A stretch of 64,000 bases of DNA from Nonomuraea jabiensis (GCF_014204795.1 NZ_JACHMB010000001.1:3100001-3164000), one strand, 5' to 3'; counted from the first letter of the stretch, positions 50,646 through 58,733 are shown. A program made the numbers and translations. Notes: generated by a model from the sequence alone, not told the origin.

Positions 50646-51953
50646 TCAGCGGAACGTGGCGTGGCGCGGGCGTGCCCGGCCCTTACGGGAGCGGCGGTCC
50701 GGCCGCTCGGCCAGTCCCGGCTCCGGCCGCTTGGCCGGTCCCGCCTCCGGCCCGAGCCCGGCACGGAACAGCCCGTGGTCGATCCGCCGCCGCGCCGCCT
50801 TCTCCAGTGCGTCGCGCAGCGCGCCTTCTGGCAGCTGCGCACCAGGTCCGAGGAGACCGTCGACGGTGGCCTGCGCGCCCGCGGCGTCGCCGTGCTCCAG
50901 CCGCGCATGGACGTCGAGGAGGCACTCGGGGGAGCGGTGGGCCTCCTCGATCAGTTGCAAACAGGGCAACGGGGTGCCGGTCAACTCGGCCAGCAGCTTC
51001 TCGCGCCGGATCTCGCTCGCGTCGTGATCCAGGGCGACCAGCACGCCGTTCACCAGCGCGATCCTGTGCCGGGCGCCGCGGCACTCGACCGTTCGCGGCC
51101 CGTTCTCGCTCTGGCGGCCGCGTGGCCTGGCGTCCGGCGAATGGCCGGGTACGAGCGCCGCTGCGACGAGCGGGTGCAGCCTGCCGGCCTCGATCAGCCC
51201 GGCACGCAGCAACGCCAGGTCGGGCAGCACCCAGGTCGCCGCGTCAGGCAAGATCGGCGGCGGCGCGGGTCCTCTGTCGCCGGCCCGGGACGCGTCCACA
51301 TCGACGAGCACCTGACGCCGCCCGCCGACCCGGACGGCCACCGTACCCCCGTCCTGCCCCTCGGCACGGAGCAGCAACCGGGCCTCGGCCGGCCACCGAT
51401 CGACGGCCCAGCCCCGCGCGTGCGGCGCCGTTTCGGAACGGGTACGCAGCTCACCGGCCCTGCGCGCATCCCACAGGTGGCGATGCAGGTCGAGGCGGAA
51501 GCGCCGATTCGGATGGGGGTGCGGATGCGGTCCGGACCGGGAACCGTCCCAGAGCGCCAGGCTGATCCGCTGCCCGGCATCCGCCCAGGCCGGCGGGGTC
51601 CTGGCCACGAGGTGAACCGTATTGTCCCCCTCGTGGTACCGGGCCAGCGACAGGGTCAGCCCCGGACGTAGCAGGCCGTTGGGGGCGATCCTCGGCATGT
51701 GCCAGCGCAGCAGGTCAGGTGCCAGGTGGCGGAGGTCGGTGCGGAGATGGGTGGCCAGTTCCTGGCCGTGGAGGCGCGCTATGCGGCGCAGGTCGAGATC
51801 GACATCCACGTGCGCTGCCGCACAGGCCGCTGCCCAGTCTCCGGTGGCACGGCGGGCGGTCGCCGACTCGATCATGGGGGGCGGCACGGCGAACTCGCGC
51901 ACGCGCAGCCAGAGGGTAAGGCGGGGATCCTCGTTCGGGGTCGAGTGCGGCAT
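50646..51953 (-). CDS. Uncharacterised third gene of MoxR-vWA module B
   Basis: A 435-residue protein with no named domain. The N-terminal half (LWLRVREFAVPPPMIESATARR; HLRTDLRHLAPDLLRWHMPR) looks globular, the middle contains a His-Pro-rich loop (PHPHPHPNRRFRLDLHRHLW), and the C-terminus is basic and low-complexity. ATG 51953 is selected because AAGGTGAG lies 5 nt upstream; a GTG two codons earlier lacks this spacing. It is the first gene of the module B operon and may be the effector or adaptor, in the place of the repeat protein of module A. Confidence 0.75.
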   Translation of the reverse strand: MPHSTPNEDPRLTLWLRVREFAVPPPMIESATARRATGDWAAACAAAHVDVDLDLRRIARLHGQELATHLRTDLRHLAPDLLRWHMPRIAPNGLLRPGLTLSLARYHEGDNTVHLVARTPPAWADAGQRISLALWDGSRSGPHPHPHPNRRFRLDLHRHLWDARRAGELRTRSETAPHARGWAVDRWPAEARLLLRAEGQDGGTVAVRVGGRRQVLVDVDASRAGDRGPAPPPILPDAATWVLPDLALLRAGLIEAGRLHPLVAAALVPGHSPDARPRGRQSENGPRTVECRGARHRIALVNGVLVALDHDASEIRREKLLAELTGTPLPCLQLIEEAHRSPECLLDVHARLEHGDAAGAQATVDGLLGPGAQLPEGALRDALEKAARRRIDHGLFRAGLGPEAGPAKRPEPGLAERPDRRSRKGRARPRHATFR

Positions 51954-52422
51954 CAGCACTCACCTTGCGCGAACGGGGCCCCCAATCTGATGTAGGAGGT
52001 ATTCATCGTGATCAGCGTAGCGTCTTCCGGTCCGCGCGAGAAGAGCGGCTCCGGCAACGCCGGCCACGATCAGGCTATGGGGAGGGCGGCTTGAGAGCTT
52101 CCTTTGTGACCGTCGCCCACTACGTCCGCATCATGGTCGTCTCGGGTGAAGCAGCATGGGCACGTGTACTCGCCTTGCGGCAGAGGGAACAGAGCGCGAC
52201 ATCCGCCGCCATTCACCAACGCGATCCTTGAGCGCGTGCCATGAACCTTGGCGGGCGCGCGATGGTGACATCAAAGTGCGCAGTTCAGAGCATTAGCCCA
52301 TGGAAACTGGACAAGGCGGTCTCCCGCACCTGACGCGGCCCGCGATGACTTTTGCGGACGCGCGGGGTCCACTCCTTCGGAGAGCCGGGCCTTCCCGGCC
52401 CCAACGGAGAGGAGATCCGACA
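51954..52422. other. Intergenic region between module B and the VOC gene
   Basis: Promoters for module B (leftward) should lie here. The only coding-like item is the short frame at 52008-52094. From 52095 to 52422 I see nothing beyond the GGAGAGGAG ribosome site of the VOC gene. Confidence 0.45.
52008..52094 (+). CDS. Possible 28-residue peptide
   Basis: GTG 52008 is preceded by AGGAGG with 8-nt spacing, an excellent ribosome site. The reading encodes VISVASSGPREKSGSGNAGH and eight more residues, then stops at 52092-52094. No homology or hydrophobic segment is recognised. It could be a leader peptide or chance. Confidence 0.25.
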   Translation: MISVASSGPREKSGSGNAGHDQAMGRAA

Positions 52423-52770
52423 GTGGCAGTGGGAATCTTCGCGGGCATTCCCGTCCGCGACTGCAAGAGTGCCGTGGAGTGGTACACCAGGCTCCTCGGC
52501 AAGGACCCGGCGTTCTGGCCCAACGACGTCGAAGCGGTGTGGCAACTGGCCGAGGACCGGTACGTGTACGTCATCGAGGACGCCGCTCGCGCCGGAGGCG
52601 GCGTGAGCATGATCTGGGTGGACGACCCGGTGTCTGAGGTGGACCGGATCGCAGAACGCGGGCTGCGGCCGGCGGGCAAGGAGCAGCACGGCAACGTCTG
52701 CAAGTGGGTCTTCCACGACGCCGACGGCAACGAGATGGGCATAGGAGGCGAGACCGCGCCAACGCCCTGA
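52423..52770 (+). CDS. VOC-family (glyoxalase/bleomycin-resistance-like) protein
   Basis: A 115-residue vicinal-oxygen-chelate protein. IFAGIPVRDCKSAVEWYTRLLG opens the first beta-alpha-beta module; MIWVDDPVSEVDRIAERG and WVFHDADGNEMGIGG form the second. The usual first-strand His/Gln ligand is replaced (IPVRD), so metal binding is uncertain. GTG 52423 follows GGAGAGGAG. It marks the last apparently intact gene before the decayed island. Confidence 0.85.
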   Translation: MAVGIFAGIPVRDCKSAVEWYTRLLGKDPAFWPNDVEAVWQLAEDRYVYVIEDAARAGGGVSMIWVDDPVSEVDRIAERGLRPAGKEQHGNVCKWVFHDADGNEMGIGGETAPTP

Positions 52771-52889
52771 TCGGAGATCAGCCACTCACTCTTTGATGGC
52801 ATACGCCCGATGTTCGCCGGCCTAGGCCCGCCCAAATGCCGGGCCGCCAAGCGCCAGGATCAGCGTCCGCTCGGCCATCATCCCGGCCC

Positions 52890-53206
52890 CTGACAGAACA
52901 TCTCGCCACCCACGCCTTCTTGCTTCTCGGCAAGCGCGGCGAGTTCCCGCGCGGCGGCAACTTCCGGTGCAAGGCCAGGTGGACGGAAGCGCTCAAGGAG
53001 ATGGGACTTCGCGACCTGCACTTCCACGATCTCCGCACACCGGCAGCACGCTCGCCGCCCGGTCCGGCACGATCCTGGCGGACCTCAAGGCGCGCATGGG
53101 GCACGGCAGCGACCGCGCCGCGCTCATCTACCAGCACGCCACCTGCGACGCAGACCAGCGGATCACCGACGTCCTCAGCGCTCGTCACAGAAGATCATCA
53201 AGGGTT
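52890..53206 (+). pseudogene. Decayed tyrosine-integrase gene, C-terminal part
   Basis: Fragments of a phage-type tyrosine recombinase are readable: LTEHLATHA, then FPRGGNFRCKARWTEALKEM and LRDLHFHDLR in one frame. A 1-nt deletion near 53036 (CTCCGCACACC for an expected CTCCGCCACACC) shifts the frame, after which TGSTLAARSGTILADLKARM, GHGSDRAALIYQHAT continue. The catalytic HxLR-H and Tyr regions are thus split, and the N-terminal half is missing. Confidence 0.8.
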
Positions 53207-53472
53207 AATGGGACGAGCGCCCCGCACCAAGATCGTCTGTGGGGTGGAGCCCCCGACAACACCTGTTCCAGGCGAGGTGTGGCTGGCGAGCTTCGATGCC
53301 GAAGCAGGCGACGATCTCCGTCAGCGTCTCACCTGATGAGGAGACCTGAAGGCGCTGGGCCGCTGTTGGCGCTCCCGCTAAGGAATGGCCTTCTGTATTG
53401 CGTCTCCGGCAGGCTTCGTTCTCGAAGTCGGCAGGCGGATTTGTCGATTTTCGACACTGCGACCTTTCAATA

Positions 53473-53622
53473 TTAGTTGGACCAGGTATAGCCGTTGGTC
53501 GTGACCTGGCCTCCGCCGGGCGTTTCGTCCACGGCGTGGGCGGGGCTTGCAAATGCGAGGCCGGCGGCGGCAATCACCGCCGCAGTGATGAGCATTTTTC
53601 GTGCTCTAATTTTTGAAGCCAT
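53473..53622 (-). CDS. 49-residue precursor of a small secreted peptide
   Basis: The precursor has a full signal peptide, KMLITAAVIAAAGLAFASPA, with a signal-peptidase site at AHA. Cleavage would release about 19 residues, VDETPGGGQVTTNGYTWSN. ATG 53622 has GGAGGT 5 nt upstream, and a clearly A+T-rich promoter region follows upstream to about 53780. There is no cysteine and no lantibiotic-type leader. It could be a signalling or surface-acting peptide; I know no family for it. Confidence 0.6.
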   Translation of the reverse strand: MASKIRARKMLITAAVIAAAGLAFASPAHAVDETPGGGQVTTNGYTWSN

Positions 53623-54221
53623 GGAACACCTCCGAACGCGAAATCCCAGGCGATTCTGGTTTCGCCAGGGCTCGACGGAAGTGATCGTACACAAGTTATC
53701 AGATGCTGACAAGGGCCTCAATTTAGAGCATGTCCAATTATGCAGATTGTTGTCCGCATTACCTATATCAACGGCTGAGCGATTGCCTGGAACGTTGAGA
53801 AATTTCATCATGGCAGTACGCGGGGGCGGTCGCCGCACGGTTGCGGGTGCGGGAGCAGTCAGATTCAGGCCTCTCCGGAGCATGTCTCGTCTCCGCCGTT
53901 CTGATGTCGCACCGGGCGTAAGGTCCGCCCCTTCATGAAGGCTGTCGTGTCGACGACCCGTACGATGTCCAGCTCGACGCGGGGACGGCAGGACGTCGAA
54001 CAGCCGACGTCTGCTGCTGAACGACACGCGCCTTGTGCGTGACCGGCCCATCCGCGCCGGTCGGAGTCTTGGTAAACGTCGAGGCTTGAACGGGGCGGGG
54101 GTGCCGCCGACTTCGACAAGATCAAGGCGGTTCGTGCGAACGCCATGCCCCGGCAGGGGGCGACGGCGTCCCGCCGCGGACGAAACCGCCGCCAGCCCTC
54201 CGCCCCCCACCCTTGCTTCAC
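53623..54221. other. Gene-poor interval in the island
   Basis: The left part (53623-53800) is A+T-rich and probably holds the promoter of the 49-residue peptide gene. From 53850 to 54200 the DNA is G+C-rich with several open frames on both strands, but none has an RBS, domain or typical codon pattern. It may be degraded coding sequence. Confidence 0.45.
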
Positions 54222-54238
54222 CTATCGAAATTCGATAG
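54222..54238. promoter_or_regulatory. Inverted repeat CTATCGAAATTCGATAG
   Basis: Perfect 8-bp arms around one central base, 33 nt before ATG 54271. It is a likely operator for the DUF2975/HTH operon and may be bound by the YozG-like protein encoded by the second gene. Confidence 0.6.
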
Positions 54239-54270
54239 ATTCTCATCGCAACTCGATCGAAGGATGAGTC

Positions 54271-54762
54271 ATGGGAAAGCTGGCAGTGCGTGCGCTTCGC
54301 GCCGTGCTCGTGGTGCTGCTCACTGGCACCGTGTTCGTACAGGCATTGATGGTGTGGACATTGGTCAGCGGGAGCGACCCGGAGGACGGGTCGCTCCCGC
54401 TGACCGCGTTCCGCGTGATCGCGATCCTGGGCATGGTGTCGGGCCAGGTCGCCCTGGTCAGCGTATGGCGGCTGGTGACGATGGTGCGACGCGGAACCGT
54501 GTTCTCCCACGCCGCCTTCCGGTACGTGGACGCCGTGATCGGCGCGATCGTGGCGGCCGCCTTCCTGTGGTTCGCGGTCACGGCTATCAACGCGCCGGGC
54601 CAGCGGGACGACCCGGGCGTCACCGTCATCATGGCCGGAATTGGCCTGGCCATCCTGGGGGTCGCACTCATCGTCTTCGTGCTGCGGATGCTGCTCGCCC
54701 AGGCCGTCGCGCGCGACGTCGAAGCGGCGCAGCTGCAGGCCGAGTTGGACGAGGTGATCTGA
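54271..54762 (+). CDS. DUF2975 four-helix membrane protein
   Basis: A 163-residue protein with four hydrophobic segments (VLVVLLTGTVFVQALMVWTL; FRVIAILGMVSGQVALVSV; VIGAIVAAAFLWFAV; IMAGIGLAILGVALIVFVL). WRLVTMVRRGTVFSHAAFRY between helices 2 and 3 is the DUF2975 signature. It forms an operon with a small YozG-like HTH protein, as in Bacillus YoaS/YozG-type pairs. Function unknown; the pairing suggests a membrane component whose HTH partner acts on transcription. Confidence 0.85.
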   Translation: MGKLAVRALRAVLVVLLTGTVFVQALMVWTLVSGSDPEDGSLPLTAFRVIAILGMVSGQVALVSVWRLVTMVRRGTVFSHAAFRYVDAVIGAIVAAAFLWFAVTAINAPGQRDDPGVTVIMAGIGLAILGVALIVFVLRMLLAQAVARDVEAAQLQAELDEVI

Positions 54763-54983
54763 TGCCGATCGTCGTCGACATCGACGTGATGCTGGCCAAG
54801 CGGAAGATGTCCGTGGGCGACCTCGCCGATCGCGTAGGGATCACGCCCGCCAACCTGGCGGTACTCAAGAACGGCCGCGCCAAGGCGGTGCGCTTCACGA
54901 CGCTCGCCGCGCTCTGCGAGGTACTCAAGTGCCAGCCGGGCGACCTGCTGCGCTGGGAGGCCGAGGACGCCGCAGGCGGATGA
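54762..54983 (+). CDS. YozG-like XRE/Cro-family HTH regulator
   Basis: A 73-residue HTH protein consisting of a single domain: VDIDVMLAKRKMSVGDLADR, VGITPANLAVLKNGRAKAVR and TLAALCEVLKCQPGDLL. This is the YozG/Cro-CI pattern. ATG 54762 shares one base with the upstream stop. It probably represses its own operon through the inverted repeat at 54222-54238. Confidence 0.9.
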   Translation: MPIVVDIDVMLAKRKMSVGDLADRVGITPANLAVLKNGRAKAVRFTTLAALCEVLKCQPGDLLRWEAEDAAGG

Positions 54984-55083
54984 CGTGCCCCAGAGCGGGC
55001 GTAAAACGCCTGGCACCACCGGCCTGACCCGGCACGTCGACCGCAGCGCCGAAGCGAGGCCCGATCCGGTCTCTGATCTCCAT

Positions 55084-55617
55084 TCATCTACGTAGATCGG
55101 CAAATAGAGTCCGTGCGTCTGCGCCTGGACTTGTCCGTCGACCGATAGGTACTTCATCCACCAGGGAGGGTCGAGAGGCGGCCTCTCCCGGTAGGCGGCG
55201 GCAAGCTCGGCAAAGGTCCCTGATGAAGTTGCAGCGTGCTGTCGATGAACGTGGTTTTCCAATCGACTCTCCAGACGACCGCCCCAAGGGTCACGGCCAC
55301 GATCACGCGACTGCTGCTCGCGCATACGCCTGGACCGAGAGGTACGAGATGACCGTGGTGAAGCTCCAGAGACACGCCCACAGCCAAGCGAAAGCGATGA
55401 TCAGCGGCGTTAACAACCAAATCTGCCGGTACAGCGGGATCTGCAGATAGCCTGCGGGGCCCAGGAAGATCGATCCGGAGCTGGCCATGATGACGGTCCA
55501 TTTGGAGCAGCGGGCGGACCTCATAAGAGACACCGACACAGGAGGAGTGTCCCGGCCGCCATACGTGAGCCGCTGCAAATAAAGCTGGAGTTTTGCGTAA
55601 TTTGCACGTTTATCCAT
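55084..55617 (-). pseudogene. Possible frameshifted membrane-protein gene
   Basis: On the minus strand ATG 55617 starts a reading (MDKRANYAKLQLYLQRL) with two or so hydrophobic segments (PLYRQIWLLTPLIIAFAWLW; LWSFTTVISYL) that stops at 55303. In the next frame a further hydrophobic stretch, VIVAVTLGAVVWRVDWKTTF, continues, and in a third frame PPLDPPWWMKYLSVDGQ. The order suggests one membrane protein broken by frameshifts. The DNA is less G+C-rich than typical genes here. Confidence 0.35.
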
Positions 55618-55690
55618 ATTTCTGTCGACGAAAATGGCGCGTGCATGGGCGGCTACTGCTCACGTCCTAGCCAGTTGGGGAGGCATCCAT

Positions 55691-56020
55691 GTGAAAGCCT
55701 TCACTCAGGACCGACCGGAAGGCTTGATCTTCGCCGGACCCGACAACGGGGCGCTCAGTAACACCAACTTCAACCGCCGCGTCTGAGCCAAGGCGCTCGA
55801 AGACGCGGGCGTGTCGAAGATTCACTTCCACGATCTGCGGCACACCGCCGGCACAGGTTGATGACCCTCATGGGGCACTCCAGCACCCGGGCCGGGCTCA
55901 TCTACCAGCACTCCACCGACGAGCGCCAGCGCGAAGTGCCGCGCAAGCTTGACGCCCTCACACACACCGCACTGGCAAAGAAAGCCACTCGGGCACGTAA
56001 CAGGCACGGGCCTCAGAGCC
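55691..56020 (+). pseudogene. Second decayed tyrosine-integrase gene, C-terminal part
   Basis: Readable pieces are KAFTQDRPEGLIFAGPDNGA, LSNTNFNRRV, a TGA at 55784-55786 where homologues have Trp, then AKALEDAGVSKIHFHDLRHT. A gap of about ten codons is missing, followed by LMTLMGHSSTRAGLIYQHST. The catalytic Arg, His and Tyr are recognisable but the gene is interrupted by the stop and the deletion. It ends about 40 nt before a degenerate tRNA fragment, the usual place of an attachment site. Confidence 0.85.
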
Positions 56021-56062
56021 AGCCCCCCACAAAGATCGACATTGACCTGGGCTTTCATATGA

Positions 56063-56105
56063 GTGGCGCCTGCGAGTTTCGAACTCCTGACTTCCAGCTT
56101 GCAAA
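56063..56105 (-). repeat. Degenerate copy of the tRNA-Ala 3' half (old attachment site)
   Basis: On the minus strand this segment matches the 3' half of tRNA-Ala(TGC) at 57781-57823 in 38 of 43 positions, from the anticodon loop through the T arm to the acceptor end. The T stem no longer pairs (AGGAG against CTCGC), so it cannot be a working tRNA. The distance to the full tRNA is 1718 bp in direct orientation. This is what an attachment-site copy left by a tRNA-specific integrase looks like. Confidence 0.8.
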
Positions 56106-56233
56106 CGGGAGTCAGCCACAACGTTGAGAGCTTCTTGTCCTGCTCAAGCGCCAGGTACGCCCTGCCAGAGTGCGATCGCGTAAGGCGATGTTGCTGGACC
56201 AAGCTGCTGGACAACGTCCGGCGTGCGCAGGCC

Positions 56234-56905
56234 TCATCCGAGGTGCGATGGATACAGGGCTGTCGCGAGGTCCTCGGCAAGGTCCTTCAGCGCGACGTCG
56301 ACGTTCAACGCGGTGACGACCGCCTGCGTCAGCGGGCGGAGCGCATAGACGTGCTGTACCGCATCGAGATCCACACGGACTTGGTAGTAGTCCTCAGCGA
56401 ACCGTTGGAACGCCTTTGGCGTCGGATCGGTGAGCAGCGCGAACAGGTGGGCCGATCCGTCGGGATCACTTTCGCCCTCCGGATAGTCGATCTCGCCCAC
56501 CCGCCAGCCCTCGTCACCGGCCTCGCGCCATAGACAAGCGGTCACGACCGGCATGCCGTCCTCGTCGCAGAACGCGGGCTCCACCACGCAGTGGCGGAAG
56601 ACATCGGGGACTGAGTCAAGCACTCCCGGCCATGGCCCGTCGTTCCGATATGGGCTCATCACCGCCTCATGATCGAAGCCACGAATGTAAGCGCCGCCGG
56701 CCAAGAAGACAATGGAGTATTCGTCTCCAGAGCCGTTCCGCATCGACCCCATCTCCTCCGCCGGGCCCCAACCCGCGCTAAAGGAGTGGTAGCGACTCTC
56801 CCAGTCATCCGGGCTCAGGACGGCCTCCAGCACCGCCATAGACCGGCAAAGATCTCGGAGCACCAGGACGTCGGGCAACAGAGGGGCGACATCGTGAGCA
56901 GTCAT
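56234..56905 (-). CDS. Hypothetical protein in the tRNA-Ala island
   Basis: A 223-residue acidic protein with no recognised domain. Notable segments are SPDDWESRYHSFSAGWGPAE, then EEMGSMRNGSGDEYSIVFLA and a C-terminal helical part AFQRFAEDYYQVRVDLD. ATG 56905 is chosen because an earlier in-frame start has no RBS; the site itself is weak (GGATGGAA). It lies between the attachment-site remnant and the tRNA, so it was likely brought in by the element. Confidence 0.6.
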   Translation of the reverse strand: MTAHDVAPLLPDVLVLRDLCRSMAVLEAVLSPDDWESRYHSFSAGWGPAEEMGSMRNGSGDEYSIVFLAGGAYIRGFDHEAVMSPYRNDGPWPGVLDSVPDVFRHCVVEPAFCDEDGMPVVTACLWREAGDEGWRVGEIDYPEGESDPDGSAHLFALLTDPTPKAFQRFAEDYYQVRVDLDAVQHVYALRPLTQAVVTALNVDVALKDLAEDLATALYPSHLG

Positions 56906-57128
56906 GCATTCCATCCAACCGGACGCCAGTGACAACTCAAGGCACTCCGTTGTGGGCATAAGGACAACCAGCACTTCGCGAAGAGCGGTGGTTGAGCCAT
57001 GACTGCGCATGTTCTCCGACGCGTGATCTGGTCACCCGCGAAAACAACTCGATCATGTCGGCGAGCAGCGGTTACGCTGGCGGACGTCTCGCGTCGCTTC
57101 TCCCCGGTTCCGATGCTCCCACGGAACA

Positions 57129-57518
57129 GTGACGGAACAAGAGCAGAGCTTGGAGGCGGCTGTGGCGATACCGAAGAAGGGCTCGCGGCTCATCACCATC
57201 GACGGCACCGTCTTCCGCTGGCGTGTCCGCCACAAGCCGACCTACGACGAGGGCATGGCCTGGGCGCCGCTCAGCTTCGCCGTCGAGCGAGCTGAGAAGC
57301 CGGGAGCCGTTCTTGTGGTGTCACTCCCCTGCGCCCGTCCGGACAACTGGCTAGGAGAGCGAACGATCGCTATCCGTCCGTTCCTGGTCGTCGAATGCAT
57401 CCGGCGGGCCGTCGAACAAGGATGGAACTCGGGGCAACCAGGCACGGGATTCGTCCTCACCGTTGCTGAGGACGAACTGGCCGCGCTCGTGGGCGAACCG
57501 CCTCAGCATCTGATCTGA
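57129..57518 (+). CDS. Hypothetical protein in the tRNA-Ala island
   Basis: A 129-residue protein of unknown family. The N-terminal strand pattern RLITIDGTVFRWRVRHKPTY and WAPLSFAVERAEKPGAVLVV suggest a small beta-rich fold; RPFLVVECIRRAVEQGWNSG forms a helix. GTG 57129 has no strong RBS. A hairpin follows the stop by 10 nt. It lies inside the attachment-site-bounded segment. Confidence 0.6.
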   Translation: MTEQEQSLEAAVAIPKKGSRLITIDGTVFRWRVRHKPTYDEGMAWAPLSFAVERAEKPGAVLVVSLPCARPDNWLGERTIAIRPFLVVECIRRAVEQGWNSGQPGTGFVLTVAEDELAALVGEPPQHLI

Positions 57519-57528
57519 GCTGCCTTTC

Positions 57529-57551
57529 CCTCCGGGGCATGATCCCGGAGG
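57529..57551 (+). terminator. Hairpin after the 57129 gene
   Basis: CCTCCGGG (57529-57536) and CCCGGAGG (57544-57551) form a perfect 8-bp stem with a 7-nt loop. There is no T-run. From here to 57737 only a short coding-like remnant is visible (LKEISQRYGFPIPQKQRE, ending near 57719), which may be the last piece of a deleted gene. Confidence 0.5.
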
Positions 57552-57737
57552 TGGCGGCATCGAAGACCATGTCCCAACGAGCCGTACGCCAGCGTGAAGC
57601 TCCAGTACAAGGACTACGCGCCGGTCCTCAGCCTGCGTTCAAGCCCTCAAGGAGATCTCACAGCGCTACGGCTTCCCGATCCCGCAGAAACAGCGCGAGC
57701 GTGCAGAGAACGGTTGAGGTGGCAGCATACAAGATCA

Positions 57738-57773
57738 AAAAGGCCACTTCCCGATCATAGGAAGTGGCCTTTT
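57738..57773 (-). terminator. Intrinsic terminator of tRNA-Ala
   Basis: AAAAGGCCACTTCC and GGAAGTGGCCTTTT form a 14-bp stem; on the minus strand it ends in a run of T. It lies 8 nt after the tRNA 3' end. The stem is nearly the same as at 25277-25310. Confidence 0.88.
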
Positions 57774-57781
57774 ACGTGCAG

Positions 57782-57854
57782 TGGAGCCTAGGAGATTCGA
57801 ACTCCTGACTTCCTGCTTGCAAAGCAGGCGCTCTGCCAACTGAGCTAAGGCCCC
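57782..57854 (-). tRNA. tRNA-Ala(TGC)
   Basis: A 73-nt cloverleaf on the minus strand. The acceptor stem GGGGCCT/AGGCTCC contains the G3-U70 pair that identifies alanine tRNAs. D arm GCTC..GAGC, anticodon loop TTTGCAA with anticodon TGC on stem CCTGC/GCAGG, and T arm AGGAG-TTCGAAT-CTCCT are all present. CCA is not encoded. The 3' half is the apparent integration target of the island that lies on its 3' side. Confidence 0.96.
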
Positions 57855-57869
57855 TTCGACGAAGATAGC

Positions 57870-58598
57870 TTACCGGGCGGACGAAGCTACCTGCGTCGTA
57901 CCAAGGTCATCGCTCAATACCAAACCAGGGAAGTCGGCGATCGAGTCAAGGATGTGGGTGGCGCCGCCCTTCAGCAGGCGCTCCCGGCTGTGGACCCCCG
58001 TCATCACCCCCGCCACGATCGACGCGCCCGCGCGTCTGCCGCAGAGCATGTCGCTTTCCGAGTCGCCGATGACGGCCACCTGGCGGACGTCCTCCACGCC
58101 CAGGCGCAGCACCGCGTGCAGGACCATGTCGGGCCAGGGGCGGCCGCGGCCGCCGGCGTCTTCGGGGGAGATGGCCAGGTCGATCTTGTCGTGCCAGCCG
58201 AGGACGCTCAGGATGCGGCTCAGGGTGGTGCGGCTGAAGCCGGTGATCAGGGCGAGCTTGATGCCGGTGCCGCGGAGTTTGTCGAGGACCTCCAGGACTC
58301 CGGGCATGGGGACGAGACCTGCCCGCTCGAGAGTGCCCTCGTAGGAGCGCTCGAACGTCAGGTTCGCCGCTTGCGCCTGGGCCTCGTTTCCGGGGAAGAT
58401 CCCACGGAAGACATCGATCTTGGGGCAGCCCCGGGACCGGTGCACGTGAACCATGGCACGCGCGTATGCTCCGGTCCCGGGCACTATGCCCTGGGTCGCG
58501 ATCGCCTCGGCAAAGGCGCGCTCGACCATGGCGATGTCACCGACTGTGGTGCCTGCCAGGTCCAGGCACACCAGCTTGATGGGGACGACGTCACTCAT
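57870..58598 (-). CDS. Phosphonatase-like HAD-superfamily hydrolase
   Basis: A 242-residue haloacid-dehalogenase hydrolase. Motif I is CLDLAGTTVGD with nucleophile Asp13 and Ala15 rather than Asp at the second place, as in phosphonoacetaldehyde hydrolase. A cap lysine in GCPKIDVFRGIF fits the Schiff-base position of PhnX. Motif II is ALITGFSRTT; the GRPWPDM loop and GDSESDM motif complete the site. It may hydrolyse phosphonates or sugar phosphates. ATG 58598 gives the family start. Confidence 0.85.
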   Translation of the reverse strand: MSDVVPIKLVCLDLAGTTVGDIAMVERAFAEAIATQGIVPGTGAYARAMVHVHRSRGCPKIDVFRGIFPGNEAQAQAANLTFERSYEGTLERAGLVPMPGVLEVLDKLRGTGIKLALITGFSRTTLSRILSVLGWHDKIDLAISPEDAGGRGRPWPDMVLHAVLRLGVEDVRQVAVIGDSESDMLCGRRAGASIVAGVMTGVHSRERLLKGGATHILDSIADFPGLVLSDDLGTTQVASSAR

Positions 58599-58613
58599 CG
58601 CCTCGCCGGTCGG

Positions 58614-58733
58614 TTAGTTCTCGCTGCCGGTCGCCTCGGTCCAGAGATCGAGCTCTGCGCGGTCGGCCTGCACCTTACGCCAGATCAGCAACCCCCCGAG
58701 GGCGATCAGCGCCAGAACGAGCAGCTTCTTCAC
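58614..58733 (-). CDS. DLW-39 family peptide
   Basis: A 39-residue protein read on the minus strand from GTG 58733: MKKLLVLALIALGGLLIWRK, then VQADRAELDLWTEATGSEN. The length of 39 and the DLW motif are exactly those of the actinobacterial DLW-39 family, a single-pass membrane peptide of unknown function. In actinomycetes it is usually found near tRNA-Ile/tRNA-Ala and gyrA, which agrees with the tRNA-Ala 760 bp away. It is 15 nt upstream of the HAD gene on the same strand. Confidence 0.9.
   Translation of the reverse strand: MKKLLVLALIALGGLLIWRKVQADRAELDLWTEATGSEN

Noticed and set aside
53865..54221. A 118-codon minus-strand frame in the island
   Set aside because: No RBS, no domain, and other frames over the same stretch are equally open; it may be degraded DNA but cannot be called a gene.
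56063..56105. A second functional tRNA gene
   Set aside because: Only the 3' half is present and the T stem no longer pairs, so it is a remnant.
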